Source: Indibacter alkaliphilus LW1 (GTDB lineage: Bacteria; Bacteroidota; Bacteroidia; Cytophagales; Cyclobacteriaceae). From it: a stretch of 64,000 bases of DNA. A program made the translations under genes and the position numbers. The notes below the pieces were generated by a model, which saw only the letters and a program-made list of their open reading frames with translations, was not told the origin of the DNA and did not search any database. Where the stretch lies: NCBI RefSeq assembly GCF_000295935.2, contig NZ_ALWO02000052.1:372001-436000 (forward strand), written 5' to 3'. Shown here in pieces: positions 51,672 to 60,439 of this stretch (position 1 is the stretch's first letter; each line of letters opens with the position of its first letter).

Positions 51672-53588
51672 ATGAGTTATATCCATTTTGACAAGACCCA
51701 ACTAATCAACCTGAATTATTCGCTCGATAGAGAAATTATCCGTACCAACCGTGGAGGTTGCTACACTAGTACCACCATTATTGGATGCAATACAAGAAAA
51801 TACCATGGGCTTTTGGTAGCTCCACAACCGCAAATTGATGAACAACTGCATGTTATGCTCAGTACTGTTCATGAAACTGTAATTCAAAGAGGAGCCAGTT
51901 TTAATTTGGGGATTAGTAAATATCCCGGAAATTACTCCCCAAGAGGTCATAAATATCTTGAGGATTTTGATTCTGAACCTATTCCGAAGCTGACATACAG
52001 AGTTGGTGGAGTGCTATTGCAAAAGGAACTCATCTTGGATACCAACAGAGACAGGTTGATGATCAGGTATACTTTGCTGGAAGCCCATTCGCCTACCAAA
52101 ATCAGAATCAATCCATTTTTAGCGTTTAGGGGGTATCACAAGCTTTCTAAAGCAAACCCTGAGGCCAACACTGCATTTGAAAAGGTGCCAAATGGTGGTA
52201 AATTTCAACTTTACCCACAGTATAACCCACTTTATCTTCAGATTTCCAAGAAGAGTAAATTTGTGCCTAAGCCAGAGTGGTATTACAACATAGAGTATAT
52301 CATGGAAAGGGAAAGGGGCTATGAATATCAGGAAGACCTGTTGGTTCCTGGTTATTTTGAATTTGATATTGAAAAAGGCGAGTCTGTTATTTTCTCTGCA
52401 GGCTTGATTGAAGCAGACCCAAGTACAAGGCAAAAGGCTTTTGAAAAGGAAATAGCAAGAAGAATACCCAGAAATAATTTTGAGAATTGTCTTAAAAATT
52501 CCGCTGGCCAATTTATACAGAGAAGAGATGGGAAAACCCATGTGATTGCAGGTTATCCATGGTTTGGCTGGTGGGGCAGAGACACTTTTGTGGCTACACC
52601 GGGACTTACCCTCACTCAAGGTGATAAGGACACTTTTCTGGAAATCATAGACACTATGGTGGCAGATCTTCACGGGCCGCTTTTCCCAAATGTTGGTAGT
52701 GGAGTGATGAGAAACTTAGCCTCAATGGATGCGCCTTTATGGTTTTTTTGGTCCTTGCAACAATACATAGAATTTACAGGTGACTCTAAGACAATTAAGA
52801 AAAAGTACCTTGAAAAAATGAAAGGGATCATTGATGGCTATCAGAAGGGTACAGATTACAATATCCACATGTTGGAAAACGGATTGATCTATGGAGGTGA
52901 AGAGGGATTGGCCCTGACTTGGATGGATGCTGTGAACTCTGATGGACCAGTTACCCCGCGGATTGGTTGCCCTGTGGAAATAAATGCTTTGTGGTATAAT
53001 GCCTTATGTTTTTATGCTGAACTTACTGGAGATGAGGATTCCAAAAAACTTTCAGAGAAAGTGAAGTCTTCATTTGTGGAGCATTTCTGGGACAATGAAA
53101 GAGGCTACCTTGCGGATTATGTGGATGGATTTTACAAGGACTGGTCAGTACGTCCCAACATGCTGTTTGCCACTTCTTTGCCTTATTCTCCTTTGGAAGA
53201 AAACCAAATGGAATCTATATTAGAGATAGTTAAATCCAAACTGCTGACCAATAGAGGTCTTCGGTCTCTTTCTCCTGAAGATCCCGGATATAAGGGTTAT
53301 TATCAAGGAAATCAGTATTTCAGGGATATTGCTTACCACAATGGTACCGTTTGGGTTTGGTTATTGGGTCATTTTGTGGAAGGCTATCTCAAACTTCATG
53401 GAAAGTCTGGAAAGCACTTTGTAAATAAGATTATTCAGAATTTTGATGGTGTGATGACACAATATGGGGTTGGAACGGTAGCAGAAATATATGATGGGGA
53501 CGCCCCACATAGACCAAAGGGCTCTATTTCGCAAGCATGGAGTATAGGGGAATTGTTGAGGATGATGTATTTAGTAAATAAAGTTTAA
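51672..53588 (+). CDS. Archaeal-type glycogen debranching enzyme (amylo-alpha-1,6-glucosidase)
   Basis: 638 residues, no signal peptide. The N-terminal GDE_N domain (NRGGCYTSTTIIGCNTRKYHG through about residue 230) is followed by a GH133-type catalytic (alpha/alpha)6 domain with AGYPWFGWWGRDTFVATPGL and LTWMDAVNSDGPVTPRIG, the conserved acidic sites, and DIAYHNGTVWVWLLG near the end. It removes alpha-1,6 branches from cytoplasmic glycogen-like glucan. Eleven bases separate it from the GT4 gene, first of a three-gene operon with a GH57 enzyme. Confidence 0.93.
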   Translation: MSYIHFDKTQLINLNYSLDREIIRTNRGGCYTSTTIIGCNTRKYHGLLVAPQPQIDEQLHVMLSTVHETVIQRGASFNLGISKYPGNYSPRGHKYLEDFDSEPIPKLTYRVGGVLLQKELILDTNRDRLMIRYTLLEAHSPTKIRINPFLAFRGYHKLSKANPEANTAFEKVPNGGKFQLYPQYNPLYLQISKKSKFVPKPEWYYNIEYIMERERGYEYQEDLLVPGYFEFDIEKGESVIFSAGLIEADPSTRQKAFEKEIARRIPRNNFENCLKNSAGQFIQRRDGKTHVIAGYPWFGWWGRDTFVATPGLTLTQGDKDTFLEIIDTMVADLHGPLFPNVGSGVMRNLASMDAPLWFFWSLQQYIEFTGDSKTIKKKYLEKMKGIIDGYQKGTDYNIHMLENGLIYGGEEGLALTWMDAVNSDGPVTPRIGCPVEINALWYNALCFYAELTGDEDSKKLSEKVKSSFVEHFWDNERGYLADYVDGFYKDWSVRPNMLFATSLPYSPLEENQMESILEIVKSKLLTNRGLRSLSPEDPGYKGYYQGNQYFRDIAYHNGTVWVWLLGHFVEGYLKLHGKSGKHFVNKIIQNFDGVMTQYGVGTVAEIYDGDAPHRPKGSISQAWSIGELLRMMYLVNKV

Positions 53589-53598
53589 AAAAATTTTT

Positions 53599-54888
53599 AT
53601 GAAGGTTTTAATGTTTGGGTGGGAGTTTCCTCCTCACATTTCTGGAGGTTTGGGCACAGCCTGTTATGGTTTGATCAAAGGATTGAACCATCATAATCAG
53701 GAAGTGATTTTTGTTGTTCCCAAATTATGGGGGGATGAAGAGCCTTTGGCAGATTTTGTCAACGCCAGTGATGTGGAGGTTGACTACAGGGAAAAGAAGT
53801 TTATCGATACTTGGCAGAATCTCACCTACCTTGAAATCAATAGTTATCTGGTGCCTTATCTTGGACCTGAGGAATTTGAAAAATACACGGATTATACTTT
53901 GCATCATCGCTCAGACATAGATGAAACTGTTTTTTCCAATAAATACCAATTTTCGGGCAAATATGGCAAAAACCTGATGGAAGAAGTAGCAAGGTATGCT
54001 TTGGTAGCTACGCAAGTGGCCAGGATGAAAGATCATGACGTGATTCATGCCCATGACTGGCTCGCTTATCCCGCTGGGATTGCTGCCAAAGAAATCAGTG
54101 GAAAACCACTGGTGGCGCATATCCATGCCACGCAATACGATAGAGCTGGAAAAGGTGGAGATCAGGGGCCGGTTTATGAAATGGAAAAAGCTGGTCTTTT
54201 AGCTGCTGACCATGTGGTGGCAGTCAGCCATCTGACCCGAAAGATTGTAATAGAAAAGTACGGTGTTCACCCGGATAAAGTCAGTGTCTTGCACAATGCC
54301 GTACTGGATGCAAGTATCATTGAGTCCAAAATCAAGAAAAAAGTACCGGAGAAAATCGTTACTTTCTTAGGAAGGATTACATACCAAAAAGGGCCGGAAT
54401 ATTTTGTGGAAGCGGCCAAAAAAGTCTTGGACAGAGATCCAAATGTGAGATTTGTCATGGCGGGGAGTGGAGACTTGCTCAATAGAATGGTCGAAAGGGT
54501 AGCCGAGCTCGGAATGGGGACCAAATTCCATTTTACAGGATTCCTCAAGGGTCAGGATGTAGATGATATGTATGCCATGTCGGATGTGTATGTAATGCCA
54601 TCAGTTTCCGAACCTTTTGGTATTGCGCCCTTAGAGGCTGTAAGGCACAACACGCCTGTAATCATTTCCAAACAGTCCGGGGTAGGAGAGGTGCTTAGAA
54701 ATGCCATCAAAATTGATTTTTGGGATGTGGACGCAATGGCAGATGCCATATTTGCCCTTTTGCATTATGAAAGCATCTCCAGGATGTTCAAAGAACTCGG
54801 AAGTCAGGAGCTGAAAAAATTAAAATGGGAGCATGTGGCTGCCAAACTTGTAACTGTTTACGAAAAATTACACCAGAAACAACCATGA
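53599..54888 (+). CDS. GT4-family glycosyltransferase of the alpha-glucan operon
   Basis: 429 residues, GT-B fold. MFGWEFPPHISGGLGTACYG is the nucleotide-sugar glycosyltransferase start, HAHDWLAYPAGIAA and HIHATQYDRAG follow, and the C-terminal donor-binding region has FLGRITYQKGPEYFVEAAKK and the E-x7-E motif in SVSEPFGIAPLEAV. Similar proteins beside GH57 and debranching enzymes are annotated as glycogen synthase-like. Inferred role: elongation of alpha-1,4-glucan from a nucleotide glucose donor. Its stop overlaps the GH57 ATG (ATGA at 54885). Confidence 0.9.
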   Translation: MKVLMFGWEFPPHISGGLGTACYGLIKGLNHHNQEVIFVVPKLWGDEEPLADFVNASDVEVDYREKKFIDTWQNLTYLEINSYLVPYLGPEEFEKYTDYTLHHRSDIDETVFSNKYQFSGKYGKNLMEEVARYALVATQVARMKDHDVIHAHDWLAYPAGIAAKEISGKPLVAHIHATQYDRAGKGGDQGPVYEMEKAGLLAADHVVAVSHLTRKIVIEKYGVHPDKVSVLHNAVLDASIIESKIKKKVPEKIVTFLGRITYQKGPEYFVEAAKKVLDRDPNVRFVMAGSGDLLNRMVERVAELGMGTKFHFTGFLKGQDVDDMYAMSDVYVMPSVSEPFGIAPLEAVRHNTPVIISKQSGVGEVLRNAIKIDFWDVDAMADAIFALLHYESISRMFKELGSQELKKLKWEHVAAKLVTVYEKLHQKQP

Positions 54889-56096
54889 GAACCATCTGTT
54901 TTTACTTTCAAGTACATCAACCTTTTAGGATAAAGCCATATCGTTTTTTTGACATGGGCGAAGATCACTATTACTGGGATGATTACCTCAATAAATCTGT
55001 TATTAGAAAAGTAGCCCAAAAGTGCTATCTGCCAATGAATGAGCTTTTGCTTGAATTGATCCAAAAACATCAAGGGAAGTTCAAAGTGGCTTTTTCAATT
55101 TCAGGAGTTTGCCTGGATCAGTTTGAGGCTTATGCGCCTGATGTACTGGAAAGCTTTCAAAGACTTGTCGCAACTGGGCAGGTAGAGCTTTTGAACGAAA
55201 CAGACGCGCATGCGCTGTGTTCTTTGAGGAGTAAATCTGAATTCAAGCGGATGGTAGAAACACATAGGGCAAAAATAAAGAGGCTTTTCAATGGCTATGA
55301 ACCGAAGGTTTTCAGAAATACCGAATTGGTGTATTCTGATAAAATAGGTGAAATGGTAGCTGAGATGGGGTATATGGGTATGTTGACAGAAGGCGCCAAA
55401 CATATTTTGGGCTGGAAGTCGCCCAACTTTGTGTATCAAAATTCCATCAATCCTGATTTCAAAATTTTATTGAAGAACTTCCAGTTGAGTGATGATATCG
55501 CCTTCAGGTTTAGCGATAAGTCTTGGTCCGAGCATCCTTTGACTATCGAAAAGTTTACGGCTTGGGTCAATAATGTGCCTAAAGAGCATCAAGTTGTCAA
55601 CCTTTTTATGGATTATGAGACGTTTGGAGAGCATCAATGGGCTGAAACCGGCATTTTCGAATTTATGAGGGTGCTTCCCACTGCTATTCTGAATCATACT
55701 GATTTTACTTTTTCCACTCCTTCTGAAGTCTTGGGGCAGGCCAATCCAATAGCAAAAATCCAAGTTCCAATCCCAATCTCCTGGGCTGATGAAGAGCGTG
55801 ATTTGACAGCATGGCTTGGCAATGACCTTCAAAATGAGGCCTTTACCAAGCTTTACGACCTAGAGTCCAGAGTAAATAAAATTGATGATCCTGAAATTCA
55901 GAGGGATTGGAATTACCTACAGACCTCTGATCATTTCTACTATATGAGTACAAAGTTCTTTTCTGATGGAGCTGTGCATGCTTATTTCAGTCCCTATGAA
56001 ACGCCTTATGATGCATTTATCAATTACATGAATGTGTTGAGTGATTTTATCATCAGGGTTAGCAGAAAGGAAAAAGAAATTCAAGGTGTAGCTTGA
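54885..56096 (+). CDS. GH57-family alpha-glucanase/amylase
   Basis: 403 residues from ATG at 54885, which overlaps the GT4 stop by four bases; a longer in-frame start would overlap the GT4 coding sequence by 64 bases. FYFQVHQPFRIKPYRFFDMG is the GH57 conserved region 1 with the first metal-like His. SISGVCLDQFEAY, then LNETDAHALCSL, and MDYETFGEHQWAETGIFEF with the acidic catalytic residue near LFMDYETFG. It probably cleaves or transfers alpha-1,4-glucan in the cytoplasm together with the other two enzymes of this operon. Confidence 0.92.
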   Translation: MRTICFYFQVHQPFRIKPYRFFDMGEDHYYWDDYLNKSVIRKVAQKCYLPMNELLLELIQKHQGKFKVAFSISGVCLDQFEAYAPDVLESFQRLVATGQVELLNETDAHALCSLRSKSEFKRMVETHRAKIKRLFNGYEPKVFRNTELVYSDKIGEMVAEMGYMGMLTEGAKHILGWKSPNFVYQNSINPDFKILLKNFQLSDDIAFRFSDKSWSEHPLTIEKFTAWVNNVPKEHQVVNLFMDYETFGEHQWAETGIFEFMRVLPTAILNHTDFTFSTPSEVLGQANPIAKIQVPIPISWADEERDLTAWLGNDLQNEAFTKLYDLESRVNKIDDPEIQRDWNYLQTSDHFYYMSTKFFSDGAVHAYFSPYETPYDAFINYMNVLSDFIIRVSRKEKEIQGVA

Positions 56097-56204
56097 TTTG
56101 AATATCTATAATGTCAACATTAAACTGGATTGTTCAAGATCGGTATTAATTGATATAAGACACTTGATATTGGTTTGAAAGTAATGTTTAATACTGAATA
56201 GATT

Positions 56205-56235
56205 ATTGGTTGAAAAATGGGTAATCATAAATTTG
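56205..56235 (+). promoter_or_regulatory. Probable promoter upstream of the RidA-like lipoprotein gene
   Basis: ATTG at 56205-56208 (TTTG with one mismatch), exactly 19 bases, then TAAATTTG at 56228-56235, a full TAnnTTTG match. Predicted start near 56242, only seven bases before a terminator hairpin. Confidence 0.55.
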
Positions 56236-56248
56236 TAAACAAAAATGA

Positions 56249-56278
56249 GGGGCTTGTATGATCTGCAAGCCCCTTTTT
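56249..56278 (+). terminator. Intrinsic terminator / possible attenuator before the RidA-like gene
   Basis: GGGGCTTG (56249-56256) pairs perfectly with CAAGCCCC (56266-56273) around nine bases, followed by five T. It can end the alpha-glucan operon, whose stop is 150 bases upstream, but it also lies between a probable promoter (56205-56235) and the start codon at 56301. Confidence 0.85.
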
Positions 56279-56300
56279 GACCTAAATGAATACTGAGATT

Positions 56301-56819
56301 ATGAAATATCTATCACTGACTTATTTGATGCTAGTCTGTTTGTTGATTTCCTGTACAAACAATCCCTCTGTAATCACTGAGATAAGAGAAGAAGAAAAAG
56401 AGGAATTTATAGTCCGCTATGACCGACCCGATGCAAGTATTTTGAGGGGTGTTTACATCCCAAAAGGAAAGGAATACTTTTATACTTCTGGACTGGTCGC
56501 ACCTGTAAAGGATGAGAACGCTACTCCAGGAACCTATGGAAGGTATGGCAATACTTATGAGCAGAGTGTGGGAACCTTGGAAAGGATCAAAGAAACCATT
56601 GCTGAGGCGGGATTTGGGATGGAAGATGTGTATTTCCTCAGAGTGTATCTTGCACCCGACAAAGATGGTAAAATTGACTGGGATGCCTGGTTCAAAGCAT
56701 ATGGAGAGTATTTCAACAACGATGAAAATCCTAATAAGGTGGCGAGATCGACTATTGCAGTATATGCTTTGGCTAATCCTGAATTGCTGATAGAAATAGA
56801 AGCTGTAGCAGCAAAATAA
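56301..56819 (+). CDS. RidA-family protein with lipoprotein signal
   Basis: 172 residues from ATG at 56301 (ATG at 56286 would add five). MKYLSLTYLMLVCLLISC is a lipoprotein signal with lipobox LISC. The rest is a YjgF/YER057c/UK114 fold: FYTSGLVAP near residue 60, TLERIKETIAEAGFGMEDV and FLRVYLAP, then STIAVYALANPELLIEIEAVA. The Arg in ARSTIAVYALA corresponds to the family position that binds the carboxylate of imine intermediates. RidA enzymes deaminate reactive enamines in the cytoplasm; an envelope form is unusual, so its role is open. The next gene overlaps by one base. Confidence 0.85.
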   Translation: MKYLSLTYLMLVCLLISCTNNPSVITEIREEEKEEFIVRYDRPDASILRGVYIPKGKEYFYTSGLVAPVKDENATPGTYGRYGNTYEQSVGTLERIKETIAEAGFGMEDVYFLRVYLAPDKDGKIDWDAWFKAYGEYFNNDENPNKVARSTIAVYALANPELLIEIEAVAAK

Positions 56820-57262
56820 TGAAGAAAGCCTTATTCTTAATACTGATTTTATTTGGCTTAGAGTCATGTTCCTGCGAGCCCGAAAGTCTTATCAAAGGGG
56901 CTATGTGGGGATTTAATAAGATGGTAGGTGAGGGATACTTTCCATCTGATGAGATTTTGGAATTCGGTGACTTTGAACGAGTAGAAGTCAATATGAACAG
57001 GAGTAAGGTGAATGGAGAGAACAAGAGTTTTGTGGAGCTCAGGTTTTATAATGGCCAAAATCCAGCCCTTCAATACAATCAGGAAAACATTGCCCTACGC
57101 TGTGCCGAGCTCTATGCCAAAGAATACAGCAAAATCAAAAGTTATCAAGAAATTCAGATCGTTTTCATTCAGTCAGATCCAGTCAACCCGGATAATTTCG
57201 CAATGAATGAATATAATTTTGAAGTCAAAGATTTGTTAAACAACGAAAAACCTACGCCATGA
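56819..57262 (+). CDS. Hypothetical lipoprotein
   Basis: 147 residues. MKKALFLILILFGLESC is a lipoprotein signal, followed by S-C-E-P. The mature part is mixed alpha/beta with many Asn, Tyr and Glu (VEVNMNRSKVNGENKSFVEL), and no family is recognised. It overlaps the RidA-like gene by one base and the next gene by four bases (ATGA), so the three are translated as a unit. Confidence 0.75.
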   Translation: MKKALFLILILFGLESCSCEPESLIKGAMWGFNKMVGEGYFPSDEILEFGDFERVEVNMNRSKVNGENKSFVELRFYNGQNPALQYNQENIALRCAELYAKEYSKIKSYQEIQIVFIQSDPVNPDNFAMNEYNFEVKDLLNNEKPTP

Positions 57263-57531
57263 ATTTTGATCAAAGTTTTAAACATCCTGCTCCGGTAAAT
57301 ACAGGAGATTGGTTTATTACCATATTGATAACCAATATTCCATTGATTGGCTTCATTATGCTGATTGTATGGGCTTTCGACAAAGAGGGGAACCCCAGCA
57401 AAGCTAACTGGGCTAAGGCTAAATTGATCTGGTATCTGGTCGGTTTGGGTGTAGTGATTTTATTCTTCATGCTCTTGGGTTTTGGATTTGTATCTGGGAT
57501 ATTTGAAGACTTGAAGTTGTATGATTTTTAA
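57259..57531 (+). CDS. Small two-helix membrane protein
   Basis: 90 residues with two clear membrane helices (WFITILITNIPLIGFIMLIV and LIWYLVGLGVVILFFMLLG) joined by a basic loop (DKEGNPSKANWAKAK). No named family recognised. The ATG overlaps the preceding lipoprotein stop, so it belongs to the RidA-like operon. It converges on the DUF2461 gene, nine bases from its stop. Confidence 0.78.
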   Translation: MNFDQSFKHPAPVNTGDWFITILITNIPLIGFIMLIVWAFDKEGNPSKANWAKAKLIWYLVGLGVVILFFMLLGFGFVSGIFEDLKLYDF

Positions 57532-57540
57532 TTGTTAATG

Positions 57541-58221
57541 TTACAGCAACCCTTCTCCTCCTTCAGCGTCCTCTATTGCCCTGGATAAAAATTCATGGAA
57601 TGGCTTCATCAATTGAAAATGATGGATGGCCTTTTCTTTATAATTTCCCGATTTGATTTCTTCATCGCTGAGTGCCGTAGAAACAATGAAGCTTTTGTGC
57701 CTCAACAATTCGATGTAGGGATGTTCTGCATCATAATCCCGGGGACTGGTCTTGAGTTTTTCACCTTCCATTCCTCCAAAGGCTTCCTCGAACTTTGGTT
57801 CAGTCAAAATATTTTCAAGTTCATTGCCGGAATAGTCAATTTCCTGTCGGATATTTTTCAGCACCTCACTTGGAGGCATCCAGATACCTCCAGCGATAAA
57901 ACTCCCTCCGGGCTGAATATGGAGATAATAGCCAGGACCATTTGATTTTTTACCCCCAATTGAAAAATAAGCGGCCAAATTTGTTTTGTATGGATCTTTA
58001 TTTGCTGAAAAGCGCACATCTCTGTTTTGTCTGAAGACACAATCTTTGGGTTTGAAAGCACTTAAGTCTGGCTCCCAAGTGCTGATACCTGCCAAAAGCT
58101 CAGCTAAGTCTTCAATAAATTCAGCCCTTACCTCCTGGTACCAGACCCTGTTTTCGTCCATCCATTCTTTGTGGTTGTTTTTGGCGAGTTGGGATAAAAA
58201 TGACAGGTAGTTTTTGCTCAT
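57541..58221 (-). CDS. DUF2461-domain protein
   Basis: 226 residues. The family is defined by FLSQLAKNNHKEWMDENRVWY at the start, DCVFRQNRDVRFSANKDPYK in the middle, and PGYYLHIQPGGSFIAGGIWMP, then a C-terminal basic/aromatic region. The function is unknown; no catalytic residues are established, though the middle R-x-N-R-D-x-R-F and Y-K block is invariant in the family. The promoter for the divergent small secreted protein (58213-58243) overlaps its first codons. Confidence 0.9.
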   Translation of the reverse strand: MSKNYLSFLSQLAKNNHKEWMDENRVWYQEVRAEFIEDLAELLAGISTWEPDLSAFKPKDCVFRQNRDVRFSANKDPYKTNLAAYFSIGGKKSNGPGYYLHIQPGGSFIAGGIWMPPSEVLKNIRQEIDYSGNELENILTEPKFEEAFGGMEGEKLKTSPRDYDAEHPYIELLRHKSFIVSTALSDEEIKSGNYKEKAIHHFQLMKPFHEFLSRAIEDAEGGEGLL

Positions 58222-58243
58222 GCTTGTATAAGTGATATTTTTG
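58213..58243 (+). promoter_or_regulatory. Consensus Bacteroidota promoter
   Basis: TTTG at 58213-58216, exactly 19 bases, then TATTTTTG at 58236-58243 (TAnnTTTG). All consensus bases are present. Start of transcription is expected near 58250, only about ten bases before the first ATG of the next gene. The -33 part overlaps the start codon of the divergent DUF2461 gene. Confidence 0.8.
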
Positions 58244-58248
58244 CAAAT

Positions 58249-58304
58249 TAGTTTTAATAATGAAAAGAATAGTTTTAATAATGAAAAAAATAGTTTTAAT
58301 AATT
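58249..58304 (+). repeat. 21-bp tandem repeat that duplicates the start codon
   Basis: Units at 58249-58269, 58270-58290 and a 14-base partial at 58291-58304. Units one and two differ at one base. Each begins TAGTTTTAATAATG and ends in an A-rich tail, so the ATG and first codons are repeated in frame at 58260 and 58281. Confidence 0.85.
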
Positions 58305-58838
58305 TTTAGTCTTTGGCTTTTTCAGGAGAATATATTTGCGCAAACTGAGGACCTATGGAAACTCAATTTGTTTACTCCAAGTTTGGAGTTTGAAAAAAGT
58401 ATAGGTCCTAGGAATACATTGGCCCAAAAGGCTGGAATTACCTACACCGGAAGTTATCCTCCTTTGACTGAGCCATCTATCGGAACTGGAATTCTCCTAC
58501 AACTGGCTCCCTTTTACGACATACAATCACGCTGGTACTATAATTTTGAAAAGAGAAAAGCAAAGGGGAAGTCCATAGAGAACAACAATGGAAATTACCT
58601 GACTCTTAGAGCTCAATATATAAGTCCGGAAATTACGGCCAGTTTTGTCAGGTATTCTCCTCATACATTCAAAATTGGCCCGCATTGGGGGCTTCAAAGA
58701 AATGAAGGGGTCATTCATTATTATTTTAATATCGGGCCAGCTTATATTTTTGATGATATAGGTAATGGGGCTATTTGGCCGATAGAATTTGAGTTTAGAC
58801 TTGGGTGGCTTTTAAAAAAGAAAAACAGAGAAAATTAG
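58260..58838 (+). CDS. Small secreted hypothetical protein with duplicated start
   Basis: 192 residues from the first ATG; ATG at 58281 gives 185. The start is doubled by the 21-bp repeat, giving M-K-R-I-V-L-I then M-K-K-I-V-L-I before a signal peptide ending near ENIFAQ. The mature protein looks like a small beta-barrel: FTPSLEFEKSIGPRNTLAQ, YDIQSRWYYNFEKRKA, YLTLRAQYISPEITAS, ending with EFEFRLGWLLKKK. No family named. It likely sits in the outer membrane or periplasm. Confidence 0.78.
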   Translation: MKRIVLIMKKIVLIIFSLWLFQENIFAQTEDLWKLNLFTPSLEFEKSIGPRNTLAQKAGITYTGSYPPLTEPSIGTGILLQLAPFYDIQSRWYYNFEKRKAKGKSIENNNGNYLTLRAQYISPEITASFVRYSPHTFKIGPHWGLQRNEGVIHYYFNIGPAYIFDDIGNGAIWPIEFEFRLGWLLKKKNREN

Positions 58839-58865
58839 ATTAAATTGGTTTAATCTAAAATTATA

Positions 58866-58918
58866 AATCCTGCCAGGAAGGCTTATCTTTAGTGATAAGG
58901 CATACTTGTCAGGATTTT
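58866..58918 (+). terminator. Bipartite hairpin terminator
   Basis: Outer arms AAATCCTG (58866-58873) and CAGGATTT (about 58910-58917) pair; the inner arms CTTATC and GATAAG also pair. The plus strand ends in five T. Ends the small secreted protein's transcript. Confidence 0.7.
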
Positions 58919-59048
58919 TAGCTGAAAACTACCTTTAAATATTGTATGTAGGCTTTCTGGCAAGTAAGCTTCAAATATAAAACGAATCATGGTCAAAAGT
59001 TAGAAAGATGGCAGCATCTGTCATCTGTCATCCGACAAAATTACCATA

Positions 59049-60347
59049 CTAAATAAAATCCACCAAGCCCTCCAGCTTCATGCCCCTACTTCCTTTGATC
59101 AGGATCAGGTGATCTTCGAATTTGGAATCCTGAAGCCAGTTGCGAAATGAAAAGGGATCGGGAAAATAGAGAGACCTCATAGGTGCCTTGGATAATGCTG
59201 CCTGTACATATTTCCCGGTAAAACAGATTTTATCGAATTCATATTTGGAGACCAGTTCTCCCAGCTTGGCATGTTCTTCCTCAGTGCTGTCTCCCAGTTC
59301 ATACATGTCACCCAATATGATCATTTTGTGTTTTTTTCCGGTCATTTTCCCGAAAGTATCTATTGCCACTTCCATGCTGGAAGGGTTGGCATTGTAGGCA
59401 TCCAGGATGATCAGGTTGCTGCGCTTTTCTACCAATTGGGAGCGCATATTGGAAGGATTGTACGCTTTGACGGCCTCTACTGCTTCTTGCATAGACACAC
59501 CGAAAAACTTACCTATTGTCAGGGCATTGGCAATATTGCCAAAATTGTATGCCCCGATCAAATGTGTTGTATGGATCGTGGAATCGCCTTCCACCCTGAA
59601 TTGCACAAAAGGATTGGCATCTTCAAAAACCACTTCACAGAAATCGCCCTTGGTGGGATACAAGACCGGATTTTCAAAACGCTTCGCCATATTGGATAGG
59701 ATAGGGTCTTGGGAATTGATGAATACAGTACCCTTGTTTTCCCGAAGATGCTGAAAAAGTTCAGTCTTTGTTTTCAATACTCCCTCTGGTCCGCCCATTC
59801 CTTCCAAATGGGCCTTGCCGATGTTGGTTATAAATCCATGCGTGGGATCTGCAATGTCGCAAAGCTCTTTGATATCCCCCTGTTTGTTGGCTCCCATTTC
59901 TATAATGGCGATCTCAGTATCATCCGGAATGGCCAATAAAGTCAGGGGCACACCGATGTGGTTATTGAGGTTGCCCACTGTTGCTGCAGTCCTGTATTTG
60001 GTTTTCAGTACGGCATGAAGCAGTTCCTTGGAAGTGGTTTTCCCGTTACTTCCTGTCAATCCTATGATTGGGATGGAGAGCTGCTTTCTTCTATAGTTAG
60101 CCAATTGCTGCAAAGCTGTCAGGGCATCATCCACCAAAAAATAGCGTTCGTCTCCGGCAACGGCAAACTTTTCCTCATCGATGACGACAAGGCTTGCGCC
60201 AGCTTCCAAGGCTTTTGGTGCAAATTCATTGGCGTTGAAGTTGGGGCCTTTGAGGGCAAAAAAGATATTGCCCTTTGAGATGTGTCGGGTGTCGGTGCTT
60301 ACGCCGCTGCTATTTCTGAAGTGTTGATAAAGTAGCTGAATATCCAT
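59049..60347 (-). CDS. murF: UDP-MurNAc-tripeptide--D-Ala-D-Ala ligase MurF
   Basis: 432 residues, normal length. N-terminal substrate domain (GVSTDTRHISKGNIFFAL), ATP site GLTGSNGKTTSKE, then NLNNHIGVPLTLL and EMGANKQGDIKELC, the Mur-ligase signature region with metal residues, and the C-terminal domain with LDAYNANPSSMEVAI (a standard MurF motif) and LGDMYELGD. It adds D-Ala-D-Ala to the peptidoglycan precursor in the cytoplasm. No other mur genes lie beside it. Confidence 0.96.
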   Translation of the reverse strand: MDIQLLYQHFRNSSGVSTDTRHISKGNIFFALKGPNFNANEFAPKALEAGASLVVIDEEKFAVAGDERYFLVDDALTALQQLANYRRKQLSIPIIGLTGSNGKTTSKELLHAVLKTKYRTAATVGNLNNHIGVPLTLLAIPDDTEIAIIEMGANKQGDIKELCDIADPTHGFITNIGKAHLEGMGGPEGVLKTKTELFQHLRENKGTVFINSQDPILSNMAKRFENPVLYPTKGDFCEVVFEDANPFVQFRVEGDSTIHTTHLIGAYNFGNIANALTIGKFFGVSMQEAVEAVKAYNPSNMRSQLVEKRSNLIILDAYNANPSSMEVAIDTFGKMTGKKHKMIILGDMYELGDSTEEEHAKLGELVSKYEFDKICFTGKYVQAALSKAPMRSLYFPDPFSFRNWLQDSKFEDHLILIKGSRGMKLEGLVDFI

Positions 60348-60439
60348 AATTGCAATTAAATCCTTAAAATTAACGTAATACTGATATCCTATATCATTTG
60401 GAATCGTTTAATTTTAGGTTTCTACAGTAAAGTGTCCTG

